This document shows positions 44,980 through 57,411 of a DNA stretch of 64,000 nucleotides, piece by piece (the first letter of the stretch is position 1; every line of letters starts with the position of its first letter). A program made the translations under genes and the position numbers. The notes under the pieces were generated by a model, which made no database searches, was not told the DNA's origin, and worked only from the letters and a program-made list of their open reading frames with translations. Source of the stretch: Cristatella mucedo (taxonomy: Eukaryota > Bryozoa > Phylactolaemata > Cristatellidae); contig WPIO01000032.1 of assembly GCA_009760855.2 (NCBI GenBank), positions 2,549,001-2,613,000 on the forward strand, read 5' to 3'.

Positions 44980-45296
44980 GTAATTTTTTAAAGCAGCTAT
45001 TTATCTTTATTTCATTCCTTGAATAACTAATGAGTTATTAGAAGGACAGTTAATAGAAAAACTTCACATTCATATATATTAATAAGTAGAATCAAAATAT
45101 GGAATTTTCGCATTAGGCTAAATTATTACCAGAGTCACCGAATTATCCAACGTTTGGTGACTTTCTTGCAAGTTAATAACAAAATATACCTCAATATTTT
45201 AATCTGCTGGTCTCAGCACTCATCATTTTAAATTGCTACCTCGGTTGCGTTTATTTTTTGAGACTGAACATTGCATACAAACGTGCACATTTGTAG
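44980..45296 (+). other. Short aGPCR intron
   Basis: A 317-bp intron, GTAATT...TTTGTAG. No insertion. Confidence 0.6.
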
Positions 45297-45391
45297 ATTA
45301 CTGAGACAATGCCTGCTATCGTAAGTGAAGTTCTGCGGTCTCCTAAAGAACAAGTGTGGAAAGCTGAGGAAATTGCAATGTCATCCACAAT
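45297..45391 (+). CDS. aGPCR exon 11: GAIN domain, helical subdomain A
   Basis: A 95-nt exon, acceptor ...CATTTGTAG, donor GTAAGT, phase 0 to 2. It encodes ITETMPAIVSEVLRSPKEQV, then WKAEEIAMSST with a split isoleucine codon. It is a helical segment. The donor AT|GTAAGT at 45392 is strong and its phase fits the next exon 8.2 kb away. Confidence 0.7.
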
Positions 45392-48300
45392 GTAAGTTGC
45401 ATCAGCTGCACCAGAGTTTTGTCTAACGAGAAATGCCCTCCAATGAAGTGTAGTAGTCAAGACAATTATGATCAAGCGAATGTGTATCTTCTGCTTTTCT
45501 ATTATTAGATCTCAGATAGCATGCACTTTTGAAGGCTCCTAAATCTTATTTATAACTAGAATTTTATTTTAAAAGGATTCAAACAAATAGAGCTTTTTTG
45601 TATTGATTACAATCAACCATTTCTTTTCACAATAGAAGTGCTAGGCATTTTTAGAATGTTTGAGCTGTGAATCTGGTGCTTAGTCTCCTAAGCATCAAAC
45701 ATTTGAAGTGTTTAATAGTTTAAAGTGAACAGCACGACTAAAACTATGCCTTAAAATCAAATTGCAATGCAGTTCTGTGAAGATTTGCATCTAGTGAAAA
45801 ATGCCTTGCTGGACTATGAATAAATATTACTGCGTGCATTTTGTTGAATGTCGGGGCCAGTATGACATTTAATACTTTATCTTACCATTTAGATAACAAT
45901 AAACTAAGAGCAATTTGAAACAAGAATCGCGAAACTCGTAGTGAGTTGCACCAATCATGATAATAGCATCTCTTAGTTACTAGCAGATTTACGATACCTT
46001 CATTTTTTAGTTACTTTCATACTTGTCTGACTGACCAAGCAGAGAGTATTTTTAATCGATTTATTCGGTGGCTTTTCTCATTCAGTTCACGGCAAGAACA
46101 TCAGGCTTTTCATTTGTTTTTAGTTGCATACATTACAGGTTTTTTTTTTATTTAGATGAACGTATACAATTCGAATACCTAAGGCTTTTAGTTCAGTCGT
46201 GGTGGTGTGTATTTTAGCTAACCTTTAGTTGAGCTAAAGTTAGTGTGTTTAGTTTATTTTTAAATATTTGATTAGAGTCATTTTGTTAAAGTGCCTATTT
46301 GTCCAATTTCGCAAAGTAATTCGTGGTTTGACTATCTGGAATAATCAGGTCAGAGTTCTGCTTCAGACCTCCTTTTTGCTAAGTCAACTAAGACGATGGA
46401 CCACCAGAAACTTGGCTTTGGTTTCATAGATCTTCAGATTACCATCGATATGCATAAAGATTGCGTTTAATAAGCATATTTTAACAGGTCTAATTTTCAT
46501 TCAGCATGGACGAAGGCAAAATTCTCGGTAGCCGGATACGCCTCTACTTAAGCAGCTTCACCTGCTCCAAGCAGTTGAGGAGACTAGGGTGTATGACAGT
46601 CAAAGGCAGGCCAGGCATGCCCCACCGTTACTTTATATTGGCAAACTCTATGAAGAACTATTTTTAAGTTGGAGTGATTTTTCTATCCATTATTTATTTT
46701 TACTTTATGATATACATGTGTTCCTGCTTATAAGACTTAATCTTGTAAGCACCAGGCCATTCCATTGTTTGGGCACAAAGAAATCAACAAAAAAATCAAA
46801 AACCTATTCAAATGCTGTTAAAAAGAGATCAGAGCTTAAGCTGAAAGGCGAAATATGGTCAAAAGCCAATACCTTACAAATCAGAGTAACATGAAATCAG
46901 AAATTTAATGATCAGTGCAGAATCTTTATATCGAGAAGCTGTTTTATTCTATTAAAATAAAAACTCAGAAGAAATCAGCAAAATATTAAATTAGCATAAT
47001 GCAAGGAAATAATGTTATCTAATATATTGATTACATCAATTTCCCTGTTATCATAAGCATACACAACTTACTTTAACATGAAATATTAGAAAACTTACTA
47101 GTGTACCCAGTAAATAATACAACACTAGTGTCACCTCACATAGCAAGAGTATTTTGACGATTAAATAGTTGCTGTGCATAAAAAAAAGTTGCTCGGCATG
47201 AACACTGCTGAAGGGAATAACTACACATCTTCGAGCAATCTGGGGCAGCGGGGGGGGGGGTGACCTTGAGCTCCTCTGTTCTCCACGCCAGACTTCTATT
47301 ATGGTCTAACGGACATGGCGCTGTCGTATAGTTCATGCTCTCCCATTTCTTTGTTACTTCACTACTGCACGACTGATGCGAAATGACGAATGCCAAAGCA
47401 CTGCACTGCCTACCGGGTTTGAAGTAGCTCTGCTAGGTATTCTTCAGACCTGCGACTTATAGTACAAAAAAGTAGACACAGACACGCATTCCTCTTAAGA
47501 CCCTATTTACATGTTTTGCCACTAATGAAGTAACTCAAGATGTAGTTCTTTCATCATAGTTTCAGCAAATACATCATAATTTAGCTGTAATTCATGCAAT
47601 ATGATGTAAGATTAGGTCACACGAGGAGTGACGCTGTCTTCAGAAAAGTACTATATACACTCTTTAGTGGGCCTAACCATAAAAGGAGATTTCCAAGTAA
47701 CTCTTCGATAAGCTTTGATAGCTATCAGATACGTTTTTCAGGGAAGCAGTAATGTAAAAAAACGTAAAGTTTTTGACATTTTGTAAAAGCCGACCTTAAT
47801 TTAACTCTTGTATGACAAAGCTCGCCGAAACAAAAACAAATGCATTTGCACTGTGTGTAGTTTGACATTTTTCGACCGCAGGTACGAGACACCACGCAGA
47901 ACACCGTAGCGGTCTCAAAGACGTTTATTCTCACGAATACTGAACCACTAAAATCTCAAATTAGCCACACGTTTGTGCAATCGTAACTTTTTCCGAATCA
48001 AACGGGAGGAGTACCATGGTAGTAAAAGACAACACAAACTAGTCACGAGTAAGTTTAGAGTAAAAGGAGAGAATTTGTAAAGACCAAGCAGCAGCGAAAG
48101 AGGAAGGTGATCACTTGCACAGAACGTGTAATTGCAGTCAACCGCACTTGCCAATTATAAATTTTCTCGAATCAAAGGAACTCAGTTTAATTTATTCGGA
48201 TCTTAACCTTGTTCTTTTCGGCGAAAAAAAGGGAAATTGATAAGTTTTATCTGTGGTAATCAGTACCTGAGTAGCTCATAATTTTCAAAACTTCTTGACA

Positions 48301-48400
48301 TGAGGTTAATTCTTTCAAACTGTAATCTATAGTTGGCCTAAACTTAAAGAGCTGGTATTTTATATTGCCAAACCAAGAGGTGAATGGATTATTGCGTGCA
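45392..48400 (+). other. aGPCR intron segment, no recognisable element
   Basis: First part of an 8.2-kb intron. It contains a G-run near 47252 and several short random frames, for example 101 codons at 46589-46894. No motif or repeat is identified. Confidence 0.4.
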
Positions 48401-49690
48401 ATCTATGTTGCGTTGTGGTCAGGTCTCATCCACCAGACCAGTCACCTGTGGAATCCAAAGATAGTCAGCCCTCGGTCCTTCACTGTTCTCCATTTATGTC
48501 CAGCCTATGGAGAAGGTGATTAGGGCCAAAGAAATAGGCTGTCACTGCTATACTGAAGATAATCATGTGTATTAAAAAATATAATACATTTCTATAGCGC
48601 CCCAAGAGAACTTAATCTCTATTCAGGCGCTCCACATATGCCTCGGGGCTCGAGCCCACAACCTCAGCCAGACCTTGGTCGGGGCGAGCACCTTAACCAC
48701 TGGACCAAACCAGTATTAGTCGCTTAAACCGTCGGAGCCTGATGCAGCTACTGATAAACCGAATGCTTGCCTTGCAGACATTCGATCCAGGATGCTGACT
48801 AGTTTCCTTAAACTAAGCGACGAGAAAAGAGACTGTTACTCATAGGACACCCCAAGCGTGTGGCTTGACTATACTGCTCCACTAATAGGTGATGCTGCTG
48901 TGCAACCGTCATCGTGTGCTACTAATGTAGGTGTGGTCATCGACAGCTACCTAAATTTCTAAAGCTTCGTTAAGACGACAGCTTCCGCTGCTACCTACCA
49001 CGTCCTATCCCTATCTAAGATTAGGGACTGCTCGGTGGCTTGAAAAATATTTAACCAACTGCTTGGTTCTGCCTCGTCTAGATTACAGCAACTCCCTTAA
49101 GGCTGGGCTATCGTAAAAGCCATCAGGCCACTGTAGCTGGTAGTCAATATGGCTGCAAGGCTTTTTTAAAAATTACAGAAGTTTGAGCGTGTGTCTCCTC
49201 TGCTGAAAGAGCGTGGATGGCTGCCGGTTAATCAAAGGATACAGAGTAAAGTGTTTAGGCTTACCAGCAAGGCCCGCCACGGCTTAGCTCTTTCATACCT
49301 AGCTGAACACCTGCACCAATTTCAGCATCCTCATACCCTAAGGTCCTGTGTGGACAATAAATCTGCTCTTCCATTCCTCTATTTAAAGACCGTTGGCGAC
49401 AGAAGCTTTAGCTCTGCAAGTTCTAGACTGTAGAACTCGCTTCCACAGTTCTTACGCAACGACAACTATTCTCTCGCTGCCGACTAAGGCTCACTCTTTT
49501 CAGCGGTCCTGAGCTGCTATTTCGATGCTACTCACTACCTCAGCTGCTCTCTCCTGACTCTGCTATTCTTCCCGCTTGCTCTTTGTTGTGTGAGATAAAG
49601 TCTGCTGGCTACTGAATGCGTACCGACAGCCGCTCGGGCTTTGACTGGGCTATGGAAAACTCACATTATTAGCACCCAAATAGTCTTTGC
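48400..49690 (+). mobile_element. Family B LINE, 5'-truncated, with a SINE inserted in it
   Basis: This is the second family B copy, on the plus strand. It starts at the 'CGQVSSTRPVTCG' block before motif B, continues through a decayed 'GCHCYTEDNHVY' where GYHFYADDTQLY is expected, is interrupted by the SINE at 48575-48712, and resumes with 'LKPSEPDAATDKPNACLADI'. The C-terminal block at 49191-49433 ('SPLLKERGWLPVNQRIQ...VGDRSFSSAS') and the end near 49690 match the copy at 4650-6965. Confidence 0.8.
48569..48718 (-). mobile_element. tRNA-derived SINE, family S1, with target-site duplication
   Basis: The 6-bp GTATTA occurs at 48569-48574 and 48713-48718 and flanks a 138-bp body; removing body plus one copy restores the host LINE reading. 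On the minus strand the body starts CTGGTTTGGTCCAGTGGTTA (box A), has GTGGGCTCGAGCCCC (box B) about 45 bases on, and then a tail GGAGCGCCTGAATAGAGATT AGTTCTCTTGGGGCGC and TAGAAATGTATTATATTTTT. The tail is the 3' hairpin and end of the local L2-like LINEs, so the SINE probably uses their reverse transcriptase. Confidence 0.82.
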
Positions 49691-50480
49691 GGCTTAGTGA
49701 TCTTACAGACTGACGTAAATACATGCAATGTGCAGATACCAGAAATTCATAGTAAGCCAAAGGTAGCAACTCTCAACATCCTGGATGGAGGCCATGCGGT
49801 CAGCAATATCGTATGAGAAAAGAACAGCCAATGGCCTGCATATTACAGACGATACTGCATGGTTGATTCTGACAGACTCTTTACCAGCTTGCAGCAGCTC
49901 GAGCTCAGCACTCTGAGTCATCGATGAGAATTTGAATCTCATTCTCATCGCGAGGATCATCTGGATTATAAATTTTTTTTATAATACACCATCCGTCTTC
50001 GGTCATTTGCTTGGCCGAAGATTCATAAACACGCCCACAGCAGCTCAGGCATGGCTAGGCCTTACCGACCGTAAGACCGTTACTCCAAGAGAGTGATTGT
50101 GGATAGACCCATACCTTCTGTAGTGGTCAGGTGTTAAATCTTACAACAATCTCGCTCGTGCATAATCATAAATTAGCTGCTAATATGCCGCTCTTTATCG
50201 CGGCTATCTCATTAGCTGCACTCAGTTCTAATTCAGTGGCTTAGCTTACAGTTCATAATCGAGATTCAGCTGTCTAGCTTAAAGCTCAACTCTCTAGCTC
50301 AAGGTTTATGACACGTGGCATTTCAAGAGTTTTTTGTTTTATTTTCTCAGCAGAAAACAGAGTATAGCCAGCTTCTGAATGAACTTCCATGTCAGTAACA
50401 TGTGGGCACAGAGGCAAATCAGTTAAAACTAAATTGTAGACTTTTGGGTGGAAGCGAAAGCAATAACAATGGTAATTATA
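49691..50480 (+). other. aGPCR intron segment
   Basis: Between the two LINE copies. A short repetition of 'TAGCTTA(AC)AG/AGCTCA' units near 50210-50300 is visible, otherwise nothing recognisable. Confidence 0.35.
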
Positions 50481-50482
50481 AG

Positions 50483-52490
50483 ACATTTGTGTAGCACTCC
50501 AAAGAACCCAATCTCTTTTTAGGTAGTTTAAATACGCTGCGAAGAAAGCATGATAGGATAGTTAGTGGTAAAACGTACAATTTCAATATAGTTAGATGTG
50601 TAAAGCACAGGGTCAGCAAGTACAATTTTGTTAGCGACAGCGTCCACAGGTTTTATTGTTATTTAATTTGAGAAAGTGTGCTGTTATTCCTTTGAGGATG
50701 TCATCAATACGTGCAGCAAGCGAGTTGAGAGAATTCGACGTGCTTGAGGGCTGGGAGTCATACGTACGAAGGTGAAACTGCGTCTCATCTGCATAGTAGT
50801 GAAAGCCTAGATTGTGCTTAGTGATTATACGGCTAAAGAACATAGATTTGGTAAAATCAATTGGTAAAAGAAGTGGACCTAGTACAGAACCGTGAGGTAA
50901 GCCGAACTTCAGTGGTTCCTCGATGAACTTTGTCCGTACACATGAATGCTGAGGAGTCTAAAACTGAACTTGAACCTGAACTATTGTAATATTGTGCCAG
51001 CGGTGCCAAGGCGAGATGAGAGGTGCTCGAGACAGACTTGGTGATCAATAGTATCAACCACTGCAGAAAAATCGAGCAAAAAAAGCCGAGAGACTCTACC
51101 TAAATCTGTATTCTAAAGAAGGCCAATATACAGCCCGAAGCAATGCTAACTCTGTGGAGGGATTAGCTCAAAAACCTTACTGAACTTTACTAGCTTAGAT
51201 TGAAGATTCTATGTAAGAGGTCAGCTCGTCTGCCACAATTCGTTCCAATTTTTTAAAGGAAGAGTATAAGGGAGACTGGGTGGAACTTTCTCAAATTCTC
51301 TTGGTCTAATGTTGCTTTCCTACGTAGTGGTCTGACTACAGCATGTTTCAAAGGTATTTGGACATGACCACCTGAGGCTAAGAATGCAGTGATTATGTTG
51401 CTTAGGCATGGTAGCAGCAGATCTGTTCCTTGAGGAAGTAGGACATTGTGAATAAGGTCTAGTGGACTAGTCGTCTTCTTTTATTAGGAGCGTAATAGCT
51501 TCATGGAATGGAGGTGCTGGAGTCCAGAGAGAACGCGGCTACCCTATGGATGGGCCCTCTCATCTTATCCATCTTGATGACAAAGAAGCTAGAGAAGCTA
51601 TGAGCTTGATCACCATAACAATCACTAAGTGATTGGGAGCTGACAGGGAGTGGCTAAGGATTTGGTTGATGTTTGACATCAGCATTTTTTTATGTTGCAT
51701 CTGTCGTTTAATAATATATCTATAGAAGGTATACTTGACCTTTGCTAGGATGAATTGGTACATTAGTCCTCATATGCCCTTGTATAGTCAGTCAGTCTTG
51801 TGCATGCTTTTGCTGCTCTCGCTTAGCTGTTTTAATAACTCGGGTCAACAGTAGGCCGTCTCGGCGAGGGTACAGTGTGTCTAGTTAAAGGAGGTGCCAA
51901 CTCTTCGAGCATGTCAGCTAGTGTAGTATTGTAGCATTCAATCCGTGACGACTGGTAGGAAATGTGATGGAGCAGCATTGGAGAGGACGATTTTCTCATA
52001 CTATTATCTTCATTGTCAATGGTCTCGAGGTTTCACGACTCGCAAATTAGTTTGGATTTGGAGGATAACATACAATGTAGGGTGAATGAGATCAGCACGG
52101 GGTCAGATAATCAGAATGTGGTAAGAAAAGTGAACACAACTATTCATAACATTAATAGTGGGCTATGAACTACGGGAGAAAATAAGTCAGTCAGTACACG
52201 AAATGCGTTGCTGAATGCTCTGTTAAGCATTCAAAATGGTTAAAATCACACACTACAAGGAAATATCGATTTCTCGCACACAGAATCAAAATGATATCGG
52301 AGAAATCTGAGATCAATGCGGACTTTGTAATTTGGGAGCAACATATTAATGCTAGCTTTGCAACTTGTTGTCGAAGGTACTCAAAATAAGAGATTCGAAA
52401 AACTGCAACAAAGGAACTGCAAATGGTTTGAAATTTAGGTAGGGTCTCTCAACAATGGTGACTCTACCAATATTTTTCAGTGATCTAGAG
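50483..52490 (-). mobile_element. Decayed L2/CR1-like LINE with RT and endonuclease remains, antisense
   Basis: The 3' tail at 50483-50530 has a weak hairpin and ends GTGCTACACAAATGTCTTA on the minus strand, close to the S1 SINE tail. RT remains: 'ITKHNLGFHYYADETQFHL' at 50843-50770 (YADD changed to YADE), a broken motif B at about 50900, and motif A near 51040-51100. The linker is near 51560-51800, and matches to the endonuclease part of the 22700-25870 copy extend to about 52490. Heavily mutated. Confidence 0.7.
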
Positions 52491-52559
52491 CTATACAAGA
52501 ATAAAATGTCTGTCAACCAAGTTATGAACTGGTATATTAAAATGCAAATATAGGTACAT

Positions 52560-53275
52560 ATACATTAACCGATGGAGCCTAGCCCTGCGGGAACCGCGGG
52601 TGCTACCCTCGAATCTCGGTTCATGAACAGGAATCACACGGCTTCTGAACCGGAAATGGCGTCCGAAACGCATAGCCAACTCAGTGCCATCCTTTCCGCA
52701 TGTGCAATGTCGTCGAGGTCAGCCAAGCAGGCTTCAAATATGCTGTTGGGGGATTAATCTAAAAAATTACCTCCTTTATCGGGTGATCTGCTGCCGAGGC
52801 GCCGACCACGAAGGGCCTCACCAATACCATACGGTAGCCAGCGGTCAGGCGAGACGAGCCAGTGACCCTGCACTCTTAAACCTGTATCCGGGCCACACCC
52901 AGTGAGGCATCCTTGCTGCCATCAAATTGCACCATCACGTCGACGATGACCGCGTCGGTGCTATTGTCGATGACCAGATCCGGCTTAAGAGCTGGACCCC
53001 GGCAGAAGTTCCGAGAGGCAGAGTTCGGTGGGCGAAAGAATACCGATTAGGCGAACCAGAACCAGGTTGTGGCGAGCCGTAATTGCATCATGCACCATCG
53101 GCCGGCAGTGGCTCAGCATGCAGCAAACGGTCTCTACCTCCGTGCGGCATAGGTGACCACTGGTAACCGTCTCAGGGTATGCCTGACACCCGGCAGCCAC
53201 TGTCAGCAAGTCCAGGTGCACGGGGGGGGGGGGGTGGACGACTCACCGGGCCCGAAACGATAGGTCAAGACCCGT
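52560..53275 (-). mobile_element. 3' end of an R2/NeSL-type LINE with restriction-like endonuclease
   Basis: Minus-strand frames show, in order, a zinc-knuckle-like block 'CRTEVETVCCMLSHCRP' with 'AITARHNLVLVRL' (53170-53060), and, after a frameshift, 'PDLVIDNSTDAVIVDVMVQF' (about 52985-52920). The latter contains PD-x12-D, the catalytic motif of restriction-like endonucleases. Next come 'YRMVLVRPFVVGASAADHP' and a 3' end near 52560. Elements of the R2/NeSL group carry exactly this C-terminal order (C..C...H..C knuckle, then PD-D endonuclease). It is much more GC-rich than its surroundings. Frameshifts make it inactive. Confidence 0.7.
53221..53234. repeat. Poly(G) run
   Basis: A run of about thirteen G at the frame break inside the R2/NeSL-like fragment. 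Confidence 0.85.
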
Positions 53276-53295
53276 GGTCTGGAAATAGCAACATT

Positions 53296-53440
<145 letters not shown>

Positions 53441-53620
53441 AACGCTCCGAAATAATGAGAATAATGATATATAATGAGTGAGCTGTTTTAAGCTAGCTCG
53501 CATTAAAATTTTATTTTTAGCATTAAAAATGTATATCCTTTAGCCATATTTCGTGTGATTGTTTTCTAACCTCTCAAGGTTATTTCGCATCACCGGCTGG
53601 ACGTTGCTGTTTTTTTTCAG

Positions 53621-53726
53621 ATTTACTCAGTCACTAGAAAAGTTAGCAGGCATAATGCTTGATAGGATCCAAGTTATGCCTGGAAATCTCACCGTGAAGC
53701 GCATAGAGGACAACGTAGCAATGCAG
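53621..53726 (+). CDS. aGPCR exon 12: GAIN domain
   Basis: A 106-nt exon, acceptor ...TTTTTTTTCAG, donor GTGAGC, phase 2 to 0. It encodes (I)FTQSLEKLAGIMLDRIQVMP, then GNLTVKRIEDNVAMQ. 'SLEKLAGIMLDR' corresponds to the last helix of GAIN subdomain A, which in many adhesion GPCRs reads 'a.e.La.ll.' before the first beta strand. 'VKRIEDNVAMQ' starts subdomain B. One sequon (NLT) is present. Confidence 0.78.
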
Positions 53727-55035
53727 GTGAGCACACGTTCTGTGTATCCTCGAGCGATGTAAATGCCGTCACGAAGGTCACTCACTTGTTTTGCAACAGC
53801 TGCCATACGAATTACAAACTGCCTTGGTATTAGCACGGTAGTAGTTGATAAAACTTGTGATTACCCAGTCAGTTATCCACTATAGAACTAGCCTTCGGTG
53901 TCTGAGAATCTGGTTTAGATGTAAACTAGTCAAGCCTTAGTACACTTTGTGTAATGGTCTTATCTTTCTATTTTCGAGTATCTTCTGCCAAAAACTAGCC
54001 AATTTCAAACGAAATTTTTAACTGTGAATCTCTTGATAATTCGAGGACTATGGAAACCCTTAGCTCAGGTTTATCTTAAATTCAGACACAATTAGTCTTG
54101 GCATATTTAAGATTCTGATGGGCGGACAAATCTCTCATTGTAGAACTTCTATACAATTATCCAAACATTGAGGCCTTCCAAGTAAATTATGAAATATAAG
54201 CTTGTTTTTTAAAAGCTTAGAAGAGCATTAACAAGGATAAGCATAAGCACACCCTTTTTGACAGGGTGGAACGACTCCTGTTTAAATCAAGAATACTTCA
54301 GGCTATCTAAATGCAACAAGAAATAAGGAGCATGTATGTTTCTAAATTAAATTCCCGAGTACTGCACCAATACGGAAGCTTAGTTTCCGGGCATGAACAG
54401 TTTGATAAGTTGATTGTTCTGCATTTTCTTTGACATTAGATGCTATTCACTGTTTTATTTACTTCCAGACGATCTGTGACCTTTAGATAATATCTTGCTA
54501 AAAATGATAATATGAACAATATTGTCATAAGCTATTACTGCAATTGACTTTTGCAACAGGAATTGGTTTTAAATCGTGGTACGATTTCATCTGCCTATTA
54601 ATGCTGGTCTCGATCTGGCAGATCGTAAATTTTAAGAGTTTCCAAGATAGTTCTGAGACTATGTAAATGCATTACTATATTAATGCATTACGTTCGACGA
54701 GAAGGTGTCGTCGCCCACAGGAAGGCTGAAATTGGATGAAAGGAACGGTTAATATTTGGGGTAAATATAAATTCATAAATAAAAAACTGTTCATAATATA
54801 GAAATTAGTAAAGTCAATTAAAGGTCTCGTGCTGGCTTTACAGTGAAAACTTGTCGTCCTTCGTTTCCCTGACTGAATTGCCAATTAATGAGAAATGAGT
54901 TCTTTTGGTTCTAGAGCTATGCCAATTTCGGCTCAAGGTGCTTTGTTATACCGGTCACAGGTTATGCAGATGCAGTCCCCCTTATCAGGAGCCTTGGTAC
55001 ATTAGTACATCAGAAATTGAAATGAATGCAAAACC
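53727..55035 (+). other. aGPCR intron segment, no recognisable element
   Basis: AT-rich intron, nothing supported. Confidence 0.4.
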
Positions 55036-55039
55036 TTTG

Positions 55040-56160
55040 GGACGATGCTTGTGGATGACAGGCTTGACCTGCCGCTTACCTAGCGGCGTAACCTGGCGCC
55101 TAATGCCGTTCGGCGCCTACGCGCAATAAGCTGACCGCCACAAAATGCGCGTTTCTGGCGCTAACCTGCTTACAGTTACTATAGGGAGTCGTGAGTCCGC
55201 GGCGTGAATTGGAAAGCGAGACACACAAATTGGGGATTTTGCTGAGCTTTATTTGCAAGCGCACAAAGTCACTGCACGTCTAGCTCAGTTTTATCTCCAC
55301 ACTCCTCGCACGCTCTCGACAGCACCAACACTTTTGCGGAGGGAATGCTTCTCCACACTGAAGCTACTTACGTCTATAGTGGGGAACGACCCTAATAGAC
55401 AGAGTCCGAACTGGAGTCTATACCCTAACTGGAGAGCTAGGACTCCACACACGCCACCTCATCTAGCTTGCACCGTCAAATCCTTATGCCGAGACCACGT
55501 GCTAGCGCGCGAACACACACAAAACACAAAAGAAACAAAAAATGCCAGCTCGGGCGCGATACGACCGTATTCGGTGGAGTCCACCGAATCCTCCTAGCGC
55601 CGTCCGGTCCTGTCCCGTCAATCGCCGGCGAACAGCCCGCCCTCCTCCCTCGCTTTCAGAGAAACGAGTCCGACGGCGTCGAAGCGCAGAGCCGGACAAG
55701 AGAACAAAAAAGACCGAGAGCGAGCGTCGCTCGACTATTGAATACCTAGCTGAGGCAACGATGGGGCAAGAGCTTGGTGGTTGTGGGCCCGACACCTTGG
55801 CCCATTACGGTAAAGAGTTAACATCGTCCCTAGGCCACTGGAAGGGCACCTCTGTCCAGCTTGAATAGCGAATGGATTCCGGACGATTCCCTTTTGCACA
55901 GAGTGAAGGCGGAGGTTGACAAGCCAGCCAACATCCATCAGCAGCTTCCGCGGGTATCGGACCAATTCTAAAGGCCGAGTCGCCACCGCTGGTCTCAGAG
56001 CTTCCTGGCTTGCTCTTAAGCTCTCACTCTCTAACCGCAATGGCTCTCCTATCTGGCTCGCTGCTCCAGGACAAAGGAGCTCTTGCCCACCGCCGAACAG
56101 CTCTTGTTCGCACTAAGATTCAGCCAAGGCCAGCAGGGCGCTACAAATCTGTTGCTGAGT
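55040..56160. other. GC-rich foreign-looking block, possible LTR-retrotransposon relic
   Basis: GC content rises sharply for about 1.1 kb. At 55060-55130 the plus strand reads 'TCRLPSGVTWRLMPFGAYAQ' before a stop. 'W.(R/L)MPFG' followed by A-Q recalls the RT motif of Ty3/gypsy elements (..RMPFGL..AP..FQ), but only about 20 residues are readable. From 55200 on, open frames exist on both strands because stops are rare in GC-rich DNA; none has a recognised domain. It could be an LTR or another unknown element. Confidence 0.3.
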
Positions 56161-56805
56161 AGATTTGAAACAATATGATTCGAAAAGTAGAGCTCGAAAA
56201 GGTATTGGGACTAAGAGCTTTTAGCTTACGTTTTACGGCTGTTACCAACAATATTTCGGATACCGTGAGCATATATGATCCCATTCTTTTTGCTAAAAAG
56301 AGAGCTGCTGTTATGAATTCCATGGTTATGTATCGACGTATGAACGTGGGACAGGTCTTAGTAGCCGAAAATGCCCGTGATTACTGACGTTTCTCTGCTA
56401 TTTTTTTATTATTGTCTAGAAATGAAAGTCTCTAAAGGCTTGAGCTTCATTCGATCTGTCTCTGAGAGCGTATAAACATGAACCCTACTGAACTTTTAAG
56501 ATGCATAGTTGTGAAAACGCCTGGCACCGCAGGCTGTAATGGTACTTTTAAAATGTCGATACATCTCCTGGATTAGGATTTGCTTGCACTCACGATAGAC
56601 CTAGCTCGCACTTTGCTGGCTCACTTAGCTTACGTTTGTAACTTATGACAGCTACATTTATTCCAAACAATCACCGTAGTGACACTAATTGGGATGAAGA
56701 AGGGCATTGAGTAATTAATTTCACCAGGCTGTTGCAAAAAATACTAGTACGTTACCGGCCATTGTTATTTCAAGATCTGGTATCTGTCTTTCATCCATGC
56801 TTTAG
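56161..56805 (+). other. aGPCR intron segment with one unexplained frame
   Basis: At 56175-56387 a 70-codon plus-strand frame begins with an ATG and reads 'MIRKVELEKVLGLRAFSLRF' and so on to 'VLVAENARDY'. Composition looks protein-like, but I recognise no family and exons 12 and 13 join in phase without it. Confidence 0.25.
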
Positions 56806-56950
56806 ATGACACTTGATCCAAAGATTATTGGAGTCGGCTTGCTCAGCACTGGTCGGATCGAAGAGAATCGACTGATCGATATTCGCTCCGACAACCAAGC
56901 GATTGTGAAGAAATTTGCAGCTCAAATAACTGTATCAGCTAGCGGAAGAA
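56806..56950 (+). CDS. aGPCR exon 13: GAIN domain, beta subdomain
   Basis: A 145-nt exon, acceptor ...ATGCTTTAG, donor GTGAGT, phase 0 to 1. It encodes MTLDPKIIGVGLLSTGRIEE, then NRLIDIRSDNQAIVKKFAAQ and ITVSASGR. The alternating hydrophobic pattern suits beta strands of GAIN subdomain B. Placement relies on phase and on its position between exon 12 and the GPS. Confidence 0.7.
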
Positions 56951-57411
56951 GTGAGTAGCTCAAATTAATAGCATTACAAGAGTTTTTAATACATCTAAGG
57001 GCAGTCAATGTTCCTCGTCGCAGCTAGGTCCCATGCCACCTAACTAACAATATCTGCACTTCTTGAGTTGAAGTCTGCTAGCAACTTTCAGCCTGCTAGT
57101 CTAGATGGATTCCATATGGGGCTGCCCTGTGTGCACATCCGTACCACCTAGCTGACCGATTCAAGCTGAACCATGCCACGTCTGAGATCGGTAATACTGT
57201 CCAGGTACACAAGTAATTACCCAAAGAATACGGACGTGAGCTCAGTTTTTGTTGATGCTGCTAATTAATGCTACAATAGGCTATTGATTATTTAGAGCTT
57301 TTTATAGCTGTATCCCTATCAAAAGAAAGGAGCTTATGGCAAATGAGATGTGTAGTAATGCAACTGTTTTCTAATATAAATGCCAATTTTTTTTTATTTT
57401 AATCATTTTAG
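56951..57411 (+). other. aGPCR intron, no recognisable element
   Basis: Short intron, GTGAGT...CATTTTAG with a T-rich tract before the acceptor. Confidence 0.55.

Noticed and set aside
55253-55868. Several overlapping frames of about 100 codons on both strands
   Set aside because: Open because of high GC content; Arg/Pro/Ser-rich composition without motifs.
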